Below, piece after piece: positions 46,601-62,990 of a DNA stretch of 64,000 bases (position 1 is its first letter; each line of letters starts with the position of its first letter). The notes under the pieces were generated by a model. That model worked only from the letters and a program-made list of their open reading frames with translations. It had not been told where the DNA came from and did no database searches. The DNA is from Lasioglossum baleicum (Eukaryota > Arthropoda > Insecta > Hymenoptera > Halictidae), in NCBI RefSeq assembly GCF_051020765.1, contig NW_027469238.1, forward strand, positions 1-64,000, given 5' to 3'. A program made the position numbers and the translations under genes.

Positions 46601-49600
46601 CGCATAACGCATAACGCATAACGCATAACGCATAACGCATAACGCATAACGCATAACGCTTAACGCATAACGCCTAACGCATAACGCGTAACGCATAATG
46701 CATAACGCATAACGCTTAACGCATAGCCCATAACGCTGAACGCATAACGCATAACGCATCGCGCATAACGCATAACGGATAACGCATAACCCATAACGCA
46801 TAACGCATAACGGATAACGCATAACGCATAACGCATAGCGCATAACGAATAACGCATAACGCATAACCCATAACGCATAACGCATAACGCATAACGCATA
46901 ACGCATAACGCATAACGCATAACGCATAACGGATAACGCAAGACGCATAACGCATAACGCATAAAGCATAACGCATAACGCATAACGCATAACGCATAAC
47001 GCATAACGCATAACGCATAACGCATAACGCATAACGCATAACGCATAACGCATAACGCATAACGCATAACGCATAACGCATAATGCATAACGCACAACGC
47101 ATAACGCATAACGCATAACGCATAACGCATAACGCATAACGCATAACGCATAACGCATAACGCATAACGCATAACGCATAACGCATAACGCATAACGCAC
47201 AAAGCATAACGCATAACGCATAACGCGTAACGCATGACGCATAACGCATAACGCATAACGCATAACGCATAACGCATAACGCATAACGCTTAACGCATAA
47301 CGCCTAACGCATAACGCGTAACGCATAATGCATAACGCATAACGCTTAACGCATAGCCCATAACGCTTAACGCATAACGCATAACGCATCGCGCATAACG
47401 CATAACGGATAACGCATAACCCATAACGCATAACGCATAACGGATAACGCATAACGCATAACGCATAGCGCATAACGAATAACGCATAACGCATAACCCA
47501 TAACGCATAACGCATAACGCATAACGCATAACGCATAACGCATAACGCATAACGCATAACGCATAACGCATAACGCATAACGCATAACGCATAACGCATA
47601 ACGCATAACGCATAACGCATAACGCATAACGCATAACGCATAACGCATAACGCATAACGCATAACGCATAACGCATAACGCATAACGCATAACGCATAAC
47701 GCATAACGCATAACGCATAACGCATAACGCATAACGCATAACGCATAACGCATAACGCATCGCGCATAACGCATAACGGATAACGCATAACGCATAACGC
47801 ATAACGGATAACGCATAACGCATAACGCATAACGCATAACGAATTACGCATAATGCATAACCCATAACGCATAACGCATAACGCATAACGCATAACGCAT
47901 AACGCATAACGCATAACGCATAACGCATAACGCATAACGCATAACGCATAACGCATAACGCATAACGCATAACGCATAATGCATAACGCACAACGCATAA
48001 CGCATAACGCATAACGCATAACGCATAACGCATAACGCATAACGCATAACGCATAACGCATAACGCATAACGCATAACGCATAACGCATAACGCATAACG
48101 CATAACGCATAACGCATAACGCATAACGCATAACACATAACGCATAACGCATAACGCATAACGCATAACGCATAACACATAACGCATAACGCATAACGCT
48201 TAACGCATAACGTCTAACGCATAACGCGTAACGCATAATGCATAACGCATAACGCTTAACGCATAGCCCATAACGCATAACGCATAACGCATAACGCATC
48301 GCGCATAACGCATAACGCATAACGCATAACGCATAACGCATAACGCATAACGCATAACGCATCGCGCATAACGCATAACGGATAACGCATAACGCATAAC
48401 GCATAACGGATAACGCATAACGCATAACGCATAACGCATAACGCATAACGCATAACGCATAACGCATAACGCATAACGCATAACGCATAACACATAACGC
48501 ATAACGCATAACGCATAACGCATAACGCATTACGCATAACGCATAACGCATACCGCATAACGCATAATGCATAACGCACAACGCATAACGCATAACGCAT
48601 AACGCATAACGCATAACGCATAACGCTTAACGCATAACGCATAACGCATAACGCATAACGCATAACGGATAACGCATAACGCATAACGCATAACGGATAA
48701 CGCATAACGCATAACGCATAACGCATAACGCATAACGCATAACGCATAACGCATAACGCATAACGCATAACGCATAACGCATAACGCATGACGCATAACG
48801 CATAACGCATAACGCATAACGCATAACGCATAACGCATAACGCATAACGCATAACGCATAACGCATAACGCATAACGCATAACGCATAACGCATAACGCA
48901 TAACGCATAACGCATAACGCATAACGCATAACGCATAACGCATAACGCATAACGCATAACGCATAACGCATAACGCATAACGCACAAAGCATAACGCATA
49001 ACGCGTAACGCGTAACGCATGACGCATAACGCATAACGCATAACGCATAACGCATAACGCATAACGCATAACGCTTAACGCATAACGCCTAACGCATAAC
49101 GCGTAACGCATAATGCATAACGCATAACGCTTAACGCATAGCCCATAACGCTTAACGCATAACGCATAACGCATCGCGCATAACGCATAACGGATAACGC
49201 ATAACCCATAACGCATAACGCATAACGGATAACGCATAACGCATAACGCATAGCGCATAACGAATAACGCATAACGCATAACCCATAACGCATAACGCAT
49301 AACGCATAACGCATAACGCATAACGCATAACGCATAACGCATAACGCATAACGCATAACGCATAACGCATAACGCATAACGCATAACGCATAACGCATAA
49401 CGCATAACGCATAACGCATAACGCATAACGCATAACGCATAACGCATAACGCATAACGCATAACGCATAACGCATAACGCATAACGCATAACGCATAACG
49501 CATAACGCATAACGCATAACGCATAACGCATAACGCATAACGCATAACGCATCGCGCATAACGCATAACGGATAACGCATAACGCATAACGCATAACGGA

Positions 49601-52600
49601 TAACGCATAACGCATAACGCATAACGCATAACGAATTACGCATAATGCATAACCTATAACGCATAACGCATAACGCATAACGCATAACGCATAACGCATA
49701 ACGCATAACGCATAACGCATAACGCATAACGCATAACGCATAACGCATAACGCATAACGCATAACGGATAACGCAAGACGCATAACGCATAACGCATAAA
49801 GCATAACGCATAACGCATAACGCATAACGCATAACGCATAACGCATAACGCATAACGCATAACGCATAACGCATAACGCATAACGCATAACGCATAACGC
49901 ATAACGCATAACGCATAACGCATAACGCATAACGCATAACGCATAATGCATAACGCACAACGCATAACGCATAACGCATAACGCATAACGCATAACGCAT
50001 AACGCATAACGCATAACGCATAACGCATAACGCATAACGCATAACGCATAACGCATAACGCATAACGCATAACGCATAACACATAACGCATAACGCATAA
50101 CGCATAACGCATAACGCATAACACATAACGCATAACGCATAACGCTTAACGCATAACGTCTAACGCATAACGCGTAACGCATAATGCATAACGCATAACG
50201 CTTAACGCATAGCCCATAACGCATAACGCATAACGCATAACGCATCGCGCATAACGCATAACGCATAACGCATAACGCATAACGCATAACGCATAACGCA
50301 TAACGCATCGCGCATAACGCATAACGGATAACGCATAACGCATAACGCATAACGGATAACGCATAACGCATAACGCATAACGCATAACGCATAACGCATA
50401 ACGCATAACGCATAACGCATAACGCATAACGCATAACGCATAACACATAACGCATAACGCATAACGCATAACGCATAACGCATAACGCATAACGCATAAC
50501 GCATAACGCATACCGCATAACGCATAATGCATAACGCACAACGCATAACGCATAACGCATAACGCATAACGCATAACGCATAACGCTTAACGCATAACGC
50601 ATAACGCATAACGCATAACGCATAACGCATAACGGATAACGCATAACGCATAACGCATAACGGATAACGCATAACGCATAACGCATAACGCATAACGCAT
50701 AACGCATAACGCATAACGCATAACGCATAACGCATAACGCATAACGCATAACGCATAACGCATAACGCATAACGCATAACGCATAACGCATAACGCATAA
50801 CGCATAACGCATAACGCATAACGCATAACGCATAACGCATAACGCATAACGCATAACGCATAACGCATAACGCATAACGCATAACGCATAACGCATAACG
50901 CATAACGCATAACGCATAACGCATAACGCATAACGCATAACGCATAACGCATAACGCATAACGCATAACGCATAACGCATAACGCATAACGCATAACGCA
51001 TAACGCACAAAGCATAACGCATAACGCATAACGCGTAACGCATGACGCATAACGCATAACGCATAACGCATAACGCATAACGCATAACGCTTAACGCATA
51101 ACGCCTAACGCATAACGCGTAACGCATAATGCATAACGCATAACGCTTAACGCATAGCCCATAACGCTTAACGCATAACGCATAACGCATCGCGCATAAC
51201 GCATAACGGATAACGCATAACGCATAACGCATAACGCATAACGGATAACGCATAACGCATAACGCATAGCGCATAACGAATAACGCATAACGCATAACGC
51301 ATAACGCATAACGCATAACGCATACCGCATAACGCATAATGCATAACGCACAACGCATAACGCATAACGCATAACGCATAACGCATAACGCATAACGCAT
51401 AACGCATAACGCATAACGCATAACGCATAACGCATAACGCATAACGCATAACGCATACCGCATAACGCATAATGCATAACGCACAACGCATAACGCATAA
51501 CGCATAACGCATAACGCATAACGCATAACGCATAACGCATAACGCATAACGCATCGCGCATAACGCATAACGGATAACGCATAACGCATAACGCATAACG
51601 GATAACGCATAACGCATAACGCATAACGCATAACGCATAACGAATTACGCATAATGCATAACCCATAACGCATAACGCATAACGCATAACGCATAACGCA
51701 TAACGCATAACGCATAACGCATAACGCATAACGCATAACGCATAACGCATAACGCATAACGCATAACGCATAACGCATAACGCATAACGCATAACGCATA
51801 ACGCATAACGCATAACGGATAACGCAAGACGCATAACGCATAACGCATAAAGCATAACGCATAACGCATAACGCATAACGCATAACGCATAACGCATAAC
51901 GCATAACGCATAACGCATAACGCATAACGCATAACGCATAACGCATAACGCATAACGCATAACGCATAACGCATAATGCATAACGCACAACGCATAACGC
52001 ATAACGCATAACGCATAACGCATAACGCATAACGCATAACGCATAACGCATAACGCATAACGCATAACGCATAACGCATAACGCATAACACATAACGCAT
52101 AACGCATAACGCATAACGCATAACGCATAACGCATAACACATAACGCATAACGCATAACGCTTAACGCATAACGTCTAACGCATAACGCGTAACGCATAA
52201 TGCATAACGCATAACGCTTAACGCATAGCCCATAACGCATAACGCATAACGCATAACGCATCGCGCATAACGCATAACGCATAACGCATAACGCATAACG
52301 CATAACGCATCGCGCATAACGCATAACGGATAACGCATAACGCATAACGCATAACGGATAACGCATAACGCATAACGCATAACGCATAACGAATTACGCA
52401 TAATGCATAACCCATAACGCATAACGCATAACGCATAACGCATAACGCATAACGCATAACGCATAACGCATAACGCATAACGCATAACGCATAACGCATA
52501 ACGCATAACGCATAACGCATACCGCATAACGCATAATGCATAACGCACAACGCATAACGCATAACGCATAACGCATAACGCATAACGCTTAACGCATAAC

Positions 52601-54037
52601 GCATAACGCATAACGCATAACGCATAACGCATAACGGATAACGCATAACGCATAACGCATAACGGATAACGCATAACGCATAACGCATAACGCATAACGC
52701 ATAACGCATAACGCATAACGCATAACGCATAACGCATAACGCATAACGCATAACGCATAACGCATAACGCATAACGCATAACGCATAACGCATAACGCAT
52801 AACGCATAACGCATAACGCATAACGCATAACGCATAACGCATAACGCATAACGCATAACGCATAACGCATAACGCATAACGCATAACGCATAACGCATAA
52901 CGCATAACGCATAACGCACAACGCATAACGCATAACGCATAACGCACAAAGCATAACGCATAACGCATAACGCGTAACGCATGACGCATAACGCATAACG
53001 CATAACGCATAACGCATAACGCATAACGCTTAACGCATAACGCCTAACGCATAACGCGTAACGCATAATGCATAACGCATAACGCTTAACGCATAGCCCA
53101 TAACGCTTAACGCATAACGCATAACGCATCGCGCATAACGCATAACGGATAACGCATAACCCATAACGCATAACGCATAACGGATAACGCATAACGCATA
53201 ACGCATAGCGCATAACGAATAACGCATAACGCATAACCCATAACGCATAACGCATAACGCATAACGCATAACGCATAACGCATAACGCATAACGCATAAC
53301 GCATAACGCATAACGCATAACGCATAACGCATAACGCATAACGCATAACGCATAACGCATAACGCATAACGCATAACGCATAACGCATAACGCATAACGC
53401 ATAACGCATAACGCATAACGCATAACGCATAACGCATAACGCATAACGCATAACGCATAACGCATAACGCATAACGCATAACGCATAACGCATAACGCAT
53501 AACGCATCGCGCATAACGCATAACGGATAACGCATAACGCATAACGCATAACGGATAACGCATAACGCATAACGCATAACGCATAACGAATTACGCATAA
53601 TGCATAACCCATAACGCATAACGCATAACGCATAACGCATAACGCATAACGCATAACGCATAACGCATAACGCATAACGCATAACGCATAACGCATAACG
53701 CATAACGCATAACGTATAACGCATAACGCATAACGCATAACGCATAACGCATAACGCATAACGCATAACGGATAACGCAAGACGCATAACGCATAACGCA
53801 TAACGCATAACGCATAACGCATAACGCATAACGCATAACGCATAATGCATAACGCACAACGCATAACGCATAACGCATAACGCATAACGCATAACGCATA
53901 ACGCATAACGCATAACGCATAACGCATAACGCATAACGCATAACGCATAACACATAACGCATAACGCATAACGCATAACGCATAACGCATAACGCATAAC
54001 ACATAACGCATAACGCATAACGCTTAACGCATAACGT
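43614..54037. repeat. Higher-order repeat of about 1.9-2.5 kb
   Basis: The marker cgtctaacg recurs with its tct at 43614, 45686, 48213, 50159, 52175 and 54037. The spacings are 2072, 2527, 1946, 2016 and 1862 bp (296, 361, 278, 288 and 266 units). The copies share an ordered set of further markers, including tcgcgca, taacgga, gaattacg with taatgca and taaccca, caagacg, and gcgtaacgcatgacg. Length differences are whole units, mainly in the pure runs between cassettes. Confidence 0.8.
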
Positions 54038-54667
54038 CTAACGCATAACGCGTAACGCATAACGCATAACGCGTAACGCATAATGCATAACGCATAACGC
54101 TTAACGCATAGCCCATAACGCATAACGCATAACGCTTAACGCATCGCGCATAACGCATAACGCATAACGCATAACGCATAACGCATAACGCATAACGCAT
54201 AACGCATAACGCATAACGCATAACGCATAACGCATAACGCATAACGCATAACGCATAACGCATAACGCATAACGCATAACGCATAACGCATAACGCATAA
54301 CGCATAACGCATAACGCATAACGCTTAACGCATAACGCCTAACGCATAACGCGTAACGCATAATGCATAACGCATAACGCATAACGCATAACGCATAACG
54401 CATAACGCATAACGCATCGCGCATAACGCATAACGGATAACGCATAACGCATAACGCATAACGGATAACGCATAACGCATAACGCATAACGCATAACGCA
54501 TAACGCATAATGCATAACGCACAACGCATAACGCATAACGCATAACGCATAACGCATAACGCATAACGCATAACGCATAACGCATAACGCATAACACATA
54601 ACGCATAACACATAACGCATAACGCATAACGCATAACGCTTAACGCATAACGCCTAACGCATAACGC

Positions 54668-57600
54668 GTAACTCATAATGCATAACGCATAACGCTTAAC
54701 GCATAGCCCATAACGCATAACGCATAACGCATCGCGCATAACGCATAACGGATAACGCATAACGCATAACGCATAACGGATAACGCATAACGCATAACGC
54801 ATAACGCATAACGAATTACGCATAACGCATAACCCATAACGCATAACGCATAACGCATAACGCATAACGCATAACGCATAACGCATAACGCATAACGCAT
54901 AACGCATAACGCATAACGCATAACGCATAACGCATAACGCATAACGCATAACGCATAACGCATAACGCATAACGCATAACGCATAACGGATAACGCATAA
55001 CGCTTAACGCATAACGCATTACGCATAACGCATAACGCATAATGCACAACGCATAACGCTTAACGCATAGCTCATAACGCATAACGCATAACGCATAACG
55101 CATAACGCATAACGCATAACGCATAACGCATTACGCATAACGCATAACGCATAACGCATAACGAATTACGCATAACGCATAACGCATAACGCATAACGCA
55201 TAACGGATAACGCATAACGCATAACGCATAACGCATAACGCATAACGCATAACGCATCGCGCATAACGCATAACGGATAACGCATAACGCATAACGCATA
55301 ACGGATAACGCATAACGCATAACGCATAACGCATAACGCATAACGCATAACGCATAACGCATAACGCATAACGCATAACGCATAACGCATAACGCATAAC
55401 GCATAACGCATAACGCATAACGCATAACACATAACGCATAACACATAACGCATAACGCATAACGCATAACGCTTAACGCATAACGCCTAACGCATAACGC
55501 GTAACTCATAATGCATAACGCATAACGCTTAACGCATAGCCCATAACGCATAACGCATAACGCATCGCGCATAACGCATAACGGATAACGCATAACGCAT
55601 AACGCATAACGGATAACGCATAACGCATAACGCATAACGCATAACGAATTACGCATAACGCATAACCCATAACGCATAACGCATAACGCATAACGCATAA
55701 CGCATAACGCATAACGCATAACGCATAACGCATAACGCATAACGCATAACGCATAACGCATAACGCATAACGCATAACGCATAACGCATAACGCATAACG
55801 CATAACGGATAACGCATAACGCTTAACGCATAACGCATTACGCATAACGCATAACGCATAATGCATAACACATAACGCATAACACATAACGCATAACGCA
55901 TAACGCATAACGCTTAACGCATAACGCCTAACGCATAACGCGTAACTCATAATGCATAACGCATAACGCTTAACGCATAGCCCATAACGCATAACGCATA
56001 ACGCATCGCGCATAACGCATAACGGATAACGCATAACGCATAACGCATAACGGATAACGCATAACGCATAACGCATAACGCATAACGAATTACGCATAAC
56101 GCATAACCCATAACGCATAACGCATAACGCATAACGCATAACGCATAACGCATAACGCATAACGCATAACGCATAACGCATAACGCATAACGCATAACGC
56201 ATAACGCATAACGCATAACGCATAACGCATAACGCATAACGCATAACGCATAACGCATAACGCATAACGCATAACGCATAACGGATAACGCATAACGCTT
56301 AACGCATAACGCATTACGCATAACGCATAACGCATAATGCATAACGCATAACGCTTAACGCATAGCTCATAACGCATAACGCATAACGCATAACGCATAA
56401 CGCATAACGCATAACGCATAACGCATAACGCATTACGCATAACGCATAACGCATAACGCATAACGAATTACGCATAACGCATAACGCATAACGCATAACG
56501 CATAACGGATAACGCATAACGCATAACGCATAACGCATAACGCATAACGCATAACGCATCGCGCATAACGCATAACGGATAACGCATAACGCATAACGCA
56601 TAACGGATAACGCATAACGCATAACGCATAACGCATAACGCATAACGCATAACGCATAACGCATAACGCATAACGCATAACGCATAACGCATAACGCATA
56701 ACGCATAACGCATAACGCATAACGCATAACGCATAACGCATAACGCATAACGCATAACGCATAACACATAACGCATAACACATAACGCATAACGCATAAC
56801 GCATAACGCTTAACGCATAACGCCTAACGCATAACGCGTAACTCATAATGCATAACGCATAACGCTTAACGCATAGCCCATAACGCATAACGCATAACGC
56901 ATCGCGCATAACGCATAACGGATAACGCATAACGCATAACGCATAACGGATAACGCATAACGCATAACGCATAACGCATAACGAATTACGCATAACGCAT
57001 AACCCATAACGCATAACGCATAACGCATAACGCATAACGCATAACGCATAACGCATAACGCATAACGCATAACGCATAACGCATAACGCATAACGCATAA
57101 CGCATAACGCATAACGCATAACGCATAACGGATAACGCATAACGCTTAACGCATAACGCATTACGCATAACGCATAACGCATAATGCATAACGCATAACG
57201 CTTAACGCATAGCTCATAACGCATAACGCATAACGCATAACGCATAACGCATAACGCATAACGCATTACGCATAACGCATAACGCATAACGCATAACGAA
57301 TTACGCATAACGCATAACGCATAACGCATAACGCATAACGGATAACGCATAACGCATAACGCATAACGCATAACGCATCGCGCATAACGCATAACGGATA
57401 ACGCATAACGCATAACGCATAACGGATAACGCATAACGCATAACGCATAACGCATAACGCATAACGCATAACGCATAACGCATAACGCATAACGCATAAC
57501 GCATAACGCATAACGCATAACGCATAACGCATAACGCATAACGCATAACGCATAACGCATAACGCATAACGCATAACGCATAACGCATAACGCATAACGC

Positions 57601-60600
57601 ATAACGCATAACGCATAACGCATAACGCATAACGCATAACGCATAACGCATAACGCATAACGCATAACGCATAACGCATAACGCATAACGCACAAAGCAT
57701 AACGCATAACGCATAACGCGTAACGCATGACGCATAACGCATAACGCATAACGCATAACGCATAACGCATAACGCATAACGCATAACGCATAACGCATAA
57801 CGCATAACGCATAACGCATAACGCATAACGCATAACGCATAACGCATAACGCATAACGCATAACGCATAACGCATAACGCATAACGCATAACGCATAACG
57901 CATAACGCATAACGCATAACGCATAACGCATAACGCATAACGCATAACGCATAACGCATCGCGCATAACGCATAACGCATAACGCTTAACGCATAACGCC
58001 TAACGCATAACGCGTAACTCATAATGCATAACGCATAACGCTTAACGCATAGCCCATAACGCATAACGCATAACGCATCGCGCATAACGCATAACGGATA
58101 ACGCATAACGCATAACGCATAACGGATAACGCATAACGCATAACGCATAACGCATAACGAATTACGCATAACGCATAACCCATAACGCATAACGCATAAC
58201 GCATAACGCATAACGCATAACGCATAACGCATAACGCATAACGCATAACGCATAACGCATAACGCATAACGCATAACGCATAACGCATAACGCATAACGC
58301 ATAACGCATAACGCATAACGCATAACGCATAACGCATAACGGATAACGCATAACGCTTAACGCATAACGCATTACGCATAACGCATAACGCATAATGCAT
58401 AACGCATAACGCTTAACGCATAGCTCATAACGCATAACGCATAACGCATAACGCATAACGCATAACGCATAACGCATAACGCATAACGCATTACGCATAA
58501 CGCATAACGCATAACGCATAACGAATTACGCATAACGCATAACGCATAACGCATAACGCATAACGGATAACGCATAACGCATAACGCATAACGCATAACG
58601 CATAACGCATAACGCATCGCGCATAACGCATAACGGATAACGCATAACGCATAACGCATAACGGATAACGCATAACGCATAACGCATAACGCATAACGCA
58701 TAACGCATAACGCATAACGCATAACGCATAACGCATAACGCATAACGCATAACGCATAACGCATAACGCATAACGCATAACGCATAACGCATAACGCATA
58801 ACGCATAACGCATAACGCATAACGCATAACGCATAACACATAACGCATAACACATAACGCATAACGCATAACGCATAACGCTTAACGCATAACGCCTAAC
58901 GCATAACGCGTAACTCATAATGCATAACGCATAACGCTTAACGCATAGCCCATAACGCATAACGCATAACGCATCGCGCATAACGCATAACGGATAACGC
59001 ATAACGCATAACGCATAACGGATAACGCATAACGCATAACGCATAACGCATAACGAATTACGCATAACGCATAACCCATAACGCATAACGCATAACGCAT
59101 AACGCATAACGCATAACGCATAACGCATAACGCATAACGCATAACGCATAACGCATAACGCATAACGCATAACGCATAACGCATAACGCATAACGCATAA
59201 CGCATAACGGATAACGCATAACGCTTAACGCATAACGCATTACGCATAACGCATAACGCATAATGCATAACGCATAACGCTTAACGCATAGCTCATAACG
59301 CATAACGCATAACGCATAACGCATAACGCATAACGCATAACGCATAACGCATTACGCATAACGCATAACGCATAACGCATAACGAATTACGCATAACGCA
59401 TAACGCATAACGCATAACGCATAACGGATAACGCATAACGCATAACGCATAACGCATAACGCATCGCGCATAACGCATAACGGATAACGCATAACGCATA
59501 ACGCATAACGGATAACGCATAACGCATAACGCATAACGCATAACGCATAACGCATAACGCATAACGCATAACGCATAACGCATAACGCATAACGCATAAC
59601 GCATAACGCATAACGCATAACGCATAACGCATAACGCATAACGCATAACGCATAACGCATAACGCATAACGCATAACGCATAACGCATAACGCATAACGC
59701 ATAACGCATAACGCATAACGCATAACGCATAACGCATAACGCATAACGCATAACGCATAACGCATAACGCATAACGCATAACGCATAACGCATAACGCAT
59801 AACGCATAACGCACAAAGCATAACGCATAACGCATAACGCGTAACGCATGACGCATAACGCATAACGCATAACGCATAACGCATAACGCATAACGCATAA
59901 CGCATAACGCATAACGCATAACGCATAACGCATAACGCATAACGCATAACGCATAACGCATAACGCATAACGCATAACGCATAACGCATAACGCATAACG
60001 CATAACGCATAACGCATAACGCATAACGCATAACGCATAACGCATAACGCATAACGCATAACGCATAACGCATCGCGCATAACGCATAACGGATAACGCA
60101 TAACGCATAACGCATAACGGATAACGCATAACGCATAACGCATAACGCATAACGAATTACGCATAATGCATAACCCATAACGCATAACGCATAACGCATA
60201 ACGCATAACGCATAACGCATAACGCATAACGCATAACGCATAACGCATAACACATAACGCATAACGCATAACGCATAACGCATAACGCATAACGCATAAC
60301 ACATAACGCATAACGCATAACGCTTAACGCATAACGTCTAACGCATAACGCGTAACGCATAACGCATAACGCGTAACGCATAATGCATAACGCATAACGC
60401 TTAACGCATAGCCCATAACGCATAACGCATAACCCATAACGCATCGCGCATAACGCATAACGCATAACGCATAACGCATAACGCATAACGCATAACGCAT
60501 AACGCATAACGCATAACGCATAACGCATAACGCATAACGCATAACGCATAACGCATAACGCATAACGCATAACGCATAACGCATAACGCATAACGCATAA

Positions 60601-62990
60601 CGCTTAACGCATAACGCCTAACGCATAACGCGTAACGCATAATGCATAACGCATAACGCATAACGCATAACGCATAACGCATAACGCATCGCGCATAACG
60701 CATAACGCATAACGCATAACGCATAACGCATAACGGATAACGCATAACGCATAACGCATAACGCATAACGCATAACGCATAACGTATAACGCATAACGCA
60801 TAACGCATAACGCATAACGCATAACGCATAACGCATAACGGATAACGCAAGACGCATAACGCATAACGCATAACGCATAACGCATAACGCATAACGCATA
60901 ACGCATAACGCATAATGCATAACGCACAACGCATAACGCATAACGCATAACGCATAACGCATAACGCATAACGCATAACGCATAACGCATAACGCATAAC
61001 GCATAACGCATAACGCATAACACATAACGCATAACGCATAACGCATAACGCATAACGCATAACGCATAACACATAACGCATAACGCATAACGCTTAACGC
61101 ATAACGTCTAACGCATAACGCGTAACGCATAACGCATAACGCGTAACGCATAATGCATAACGCATAACGCTTAACGCATAGCCCATAACGCATAACGCAT
61201 AACGCATAACGCATCGCGCATAACGCATAACGCATAACGCATAACGCATAACGCATAACGCATAACGCATAACGCATAACGCATAACGCATAACGCATAA
61301 CGCATAACGCATAACGCATAACGCTTAACGCATAACGCCTAACGCATAACGCGTAACGCATAACGCATAACGCATAACGCATAACGCATAACGCATAACG
61401 CATAACGCATCGCGCATAACGCATAACGGATAACGCATAACGCATAACGCATAACGGATAACGCATAACGCATAACGCATAACGCATAACGCATAACGCA
61501 TAATGCATAACGCACAACGCATAACGCATAACGCATAACGCATAACGCATAACGCATAACGCATAACGCATAACGCATAACGCATAACACATAACGCATA
61601 ACACATAACGCATAACGCATAACGCATAACGCTTAACGCATAACGCCTAACGCATAACGCGTAACTCATAATGCATAACGCATAACGCTTAACGCATAGC
61701 CCATAACGCATAACGCATAACGCATCGCGCATAACGCATAACGGATAACGCATAACGCATAACGCATAACGGATAACGCATAACGCATAACGCATAACGC
61801 ATAACGAATTACGCATAACGCATAACCCATAACGCATAACGCATAACGCATAACGCATAACGCATAACGCATAACGCATAACGCATAACGCATAACGCAT
61901 AACGCATAACGCATAACGCATAACGCATAACGCATAACGCATAACGCATAACGCATAACGCATAACGCATAACGCATAACGGATAACGCATAACGCTTAA
62001 CGCATAACGCATTACGCATAACGCATAACGCATAATGCATAACGCATAACGCTTAACGCATAGCTCATAACGCATAACGCATAACGCATAACGCATAACG
62101 CATAACGCATAACGCATAACGCATTACGCATAACGCATAACGCATAACGCATAACGAATTACGCATAACGCATAACGCATAACGCATAACGCATAACGGA
62201 TAACGCATAACGCATAACGCATAACGCATAACGCATCGCGCATAACGCATAACGGATAACGCATAACGCATAACGCATAACGGATAACGCATAACGCATA
62301 ACGCATAACGCATAACGCATAACGCATAACGCATAACGCATAACGCATAACGCATAACGCATAACGCATAACGCATAACGCATAACGCATAACGCATAAC
62401 GCATAACGCATAACGCATAACGCATAACGCATAACACATAACGCATAACACATAACGCATAACGCATAACGCATAACGCTTAACGCATAACGCCTAACGC
62501 ATAACGCGTAACTCATAATGCATAACGCATAACGCTTAACGCATAGCCCATAACGCATAACGCATAACGCATCGCGCATAACGCATAACGGATAACGCAT
62601 AACGCATAACGCATAACGGATAACGCATAACGCATAACGCATAACGCATAACGCATAACGAATTACGCATAACGCATAACCCATAACGCATAACGCATAA
62701 CGCATAACGCATAACGCATAACGCATAACGCATAACGCATAACGCATAACGCATAACGCATAACGCATAACGCATAACGCATAACGCATAACGCATAACG
62801 CATAACGGATAACGCATAACGCTTAACGCATAACGCATTACGCATAACGCATAACGCATAATGCATAACGCATAACGCTTAACGCATAGCTCATAACGCA
62901 TAACGCATAACGCATAACGCATAACGCATAACGCATAACGCATAACGCATAACGCATTACGCATAACGCATAACGCATAACGCATAACGA
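54668..62990. repeat. Higher-order repeat of about 0.83-0.90 kb
   Basis: The marker gtaactcat recurs at 54668, 55501, 55942, 56838, 58014, 58910, 61661 and 62508. The spacings are 833, 441, 896, 1176, 896, 2751 and 847 bp, all multiples of 7. Most copies are followed in order by taatgca, gcttaac, tagccca, tcgcgca, two taacgga units, gaattacg, taaccca, then taacgga, ttacgca and tagctca. The irregular 441 and 2751 spacings suggest a partial copy and an inserted foreign block (see the 60.3-61.3 kb segment). Confidence 0.8.

Noticed and set aside
48530..52387. 1,285-codon minus-strand open reading frame, the longest of many similar frames
   Set aside because: It is pure heptamer satellite read as MRYALCV repeats. 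All three minus frames are open by arithmetic, ends fall wherever a variant unit makes TAA, TAG or TGA, and composition and codon use show no coding signal.
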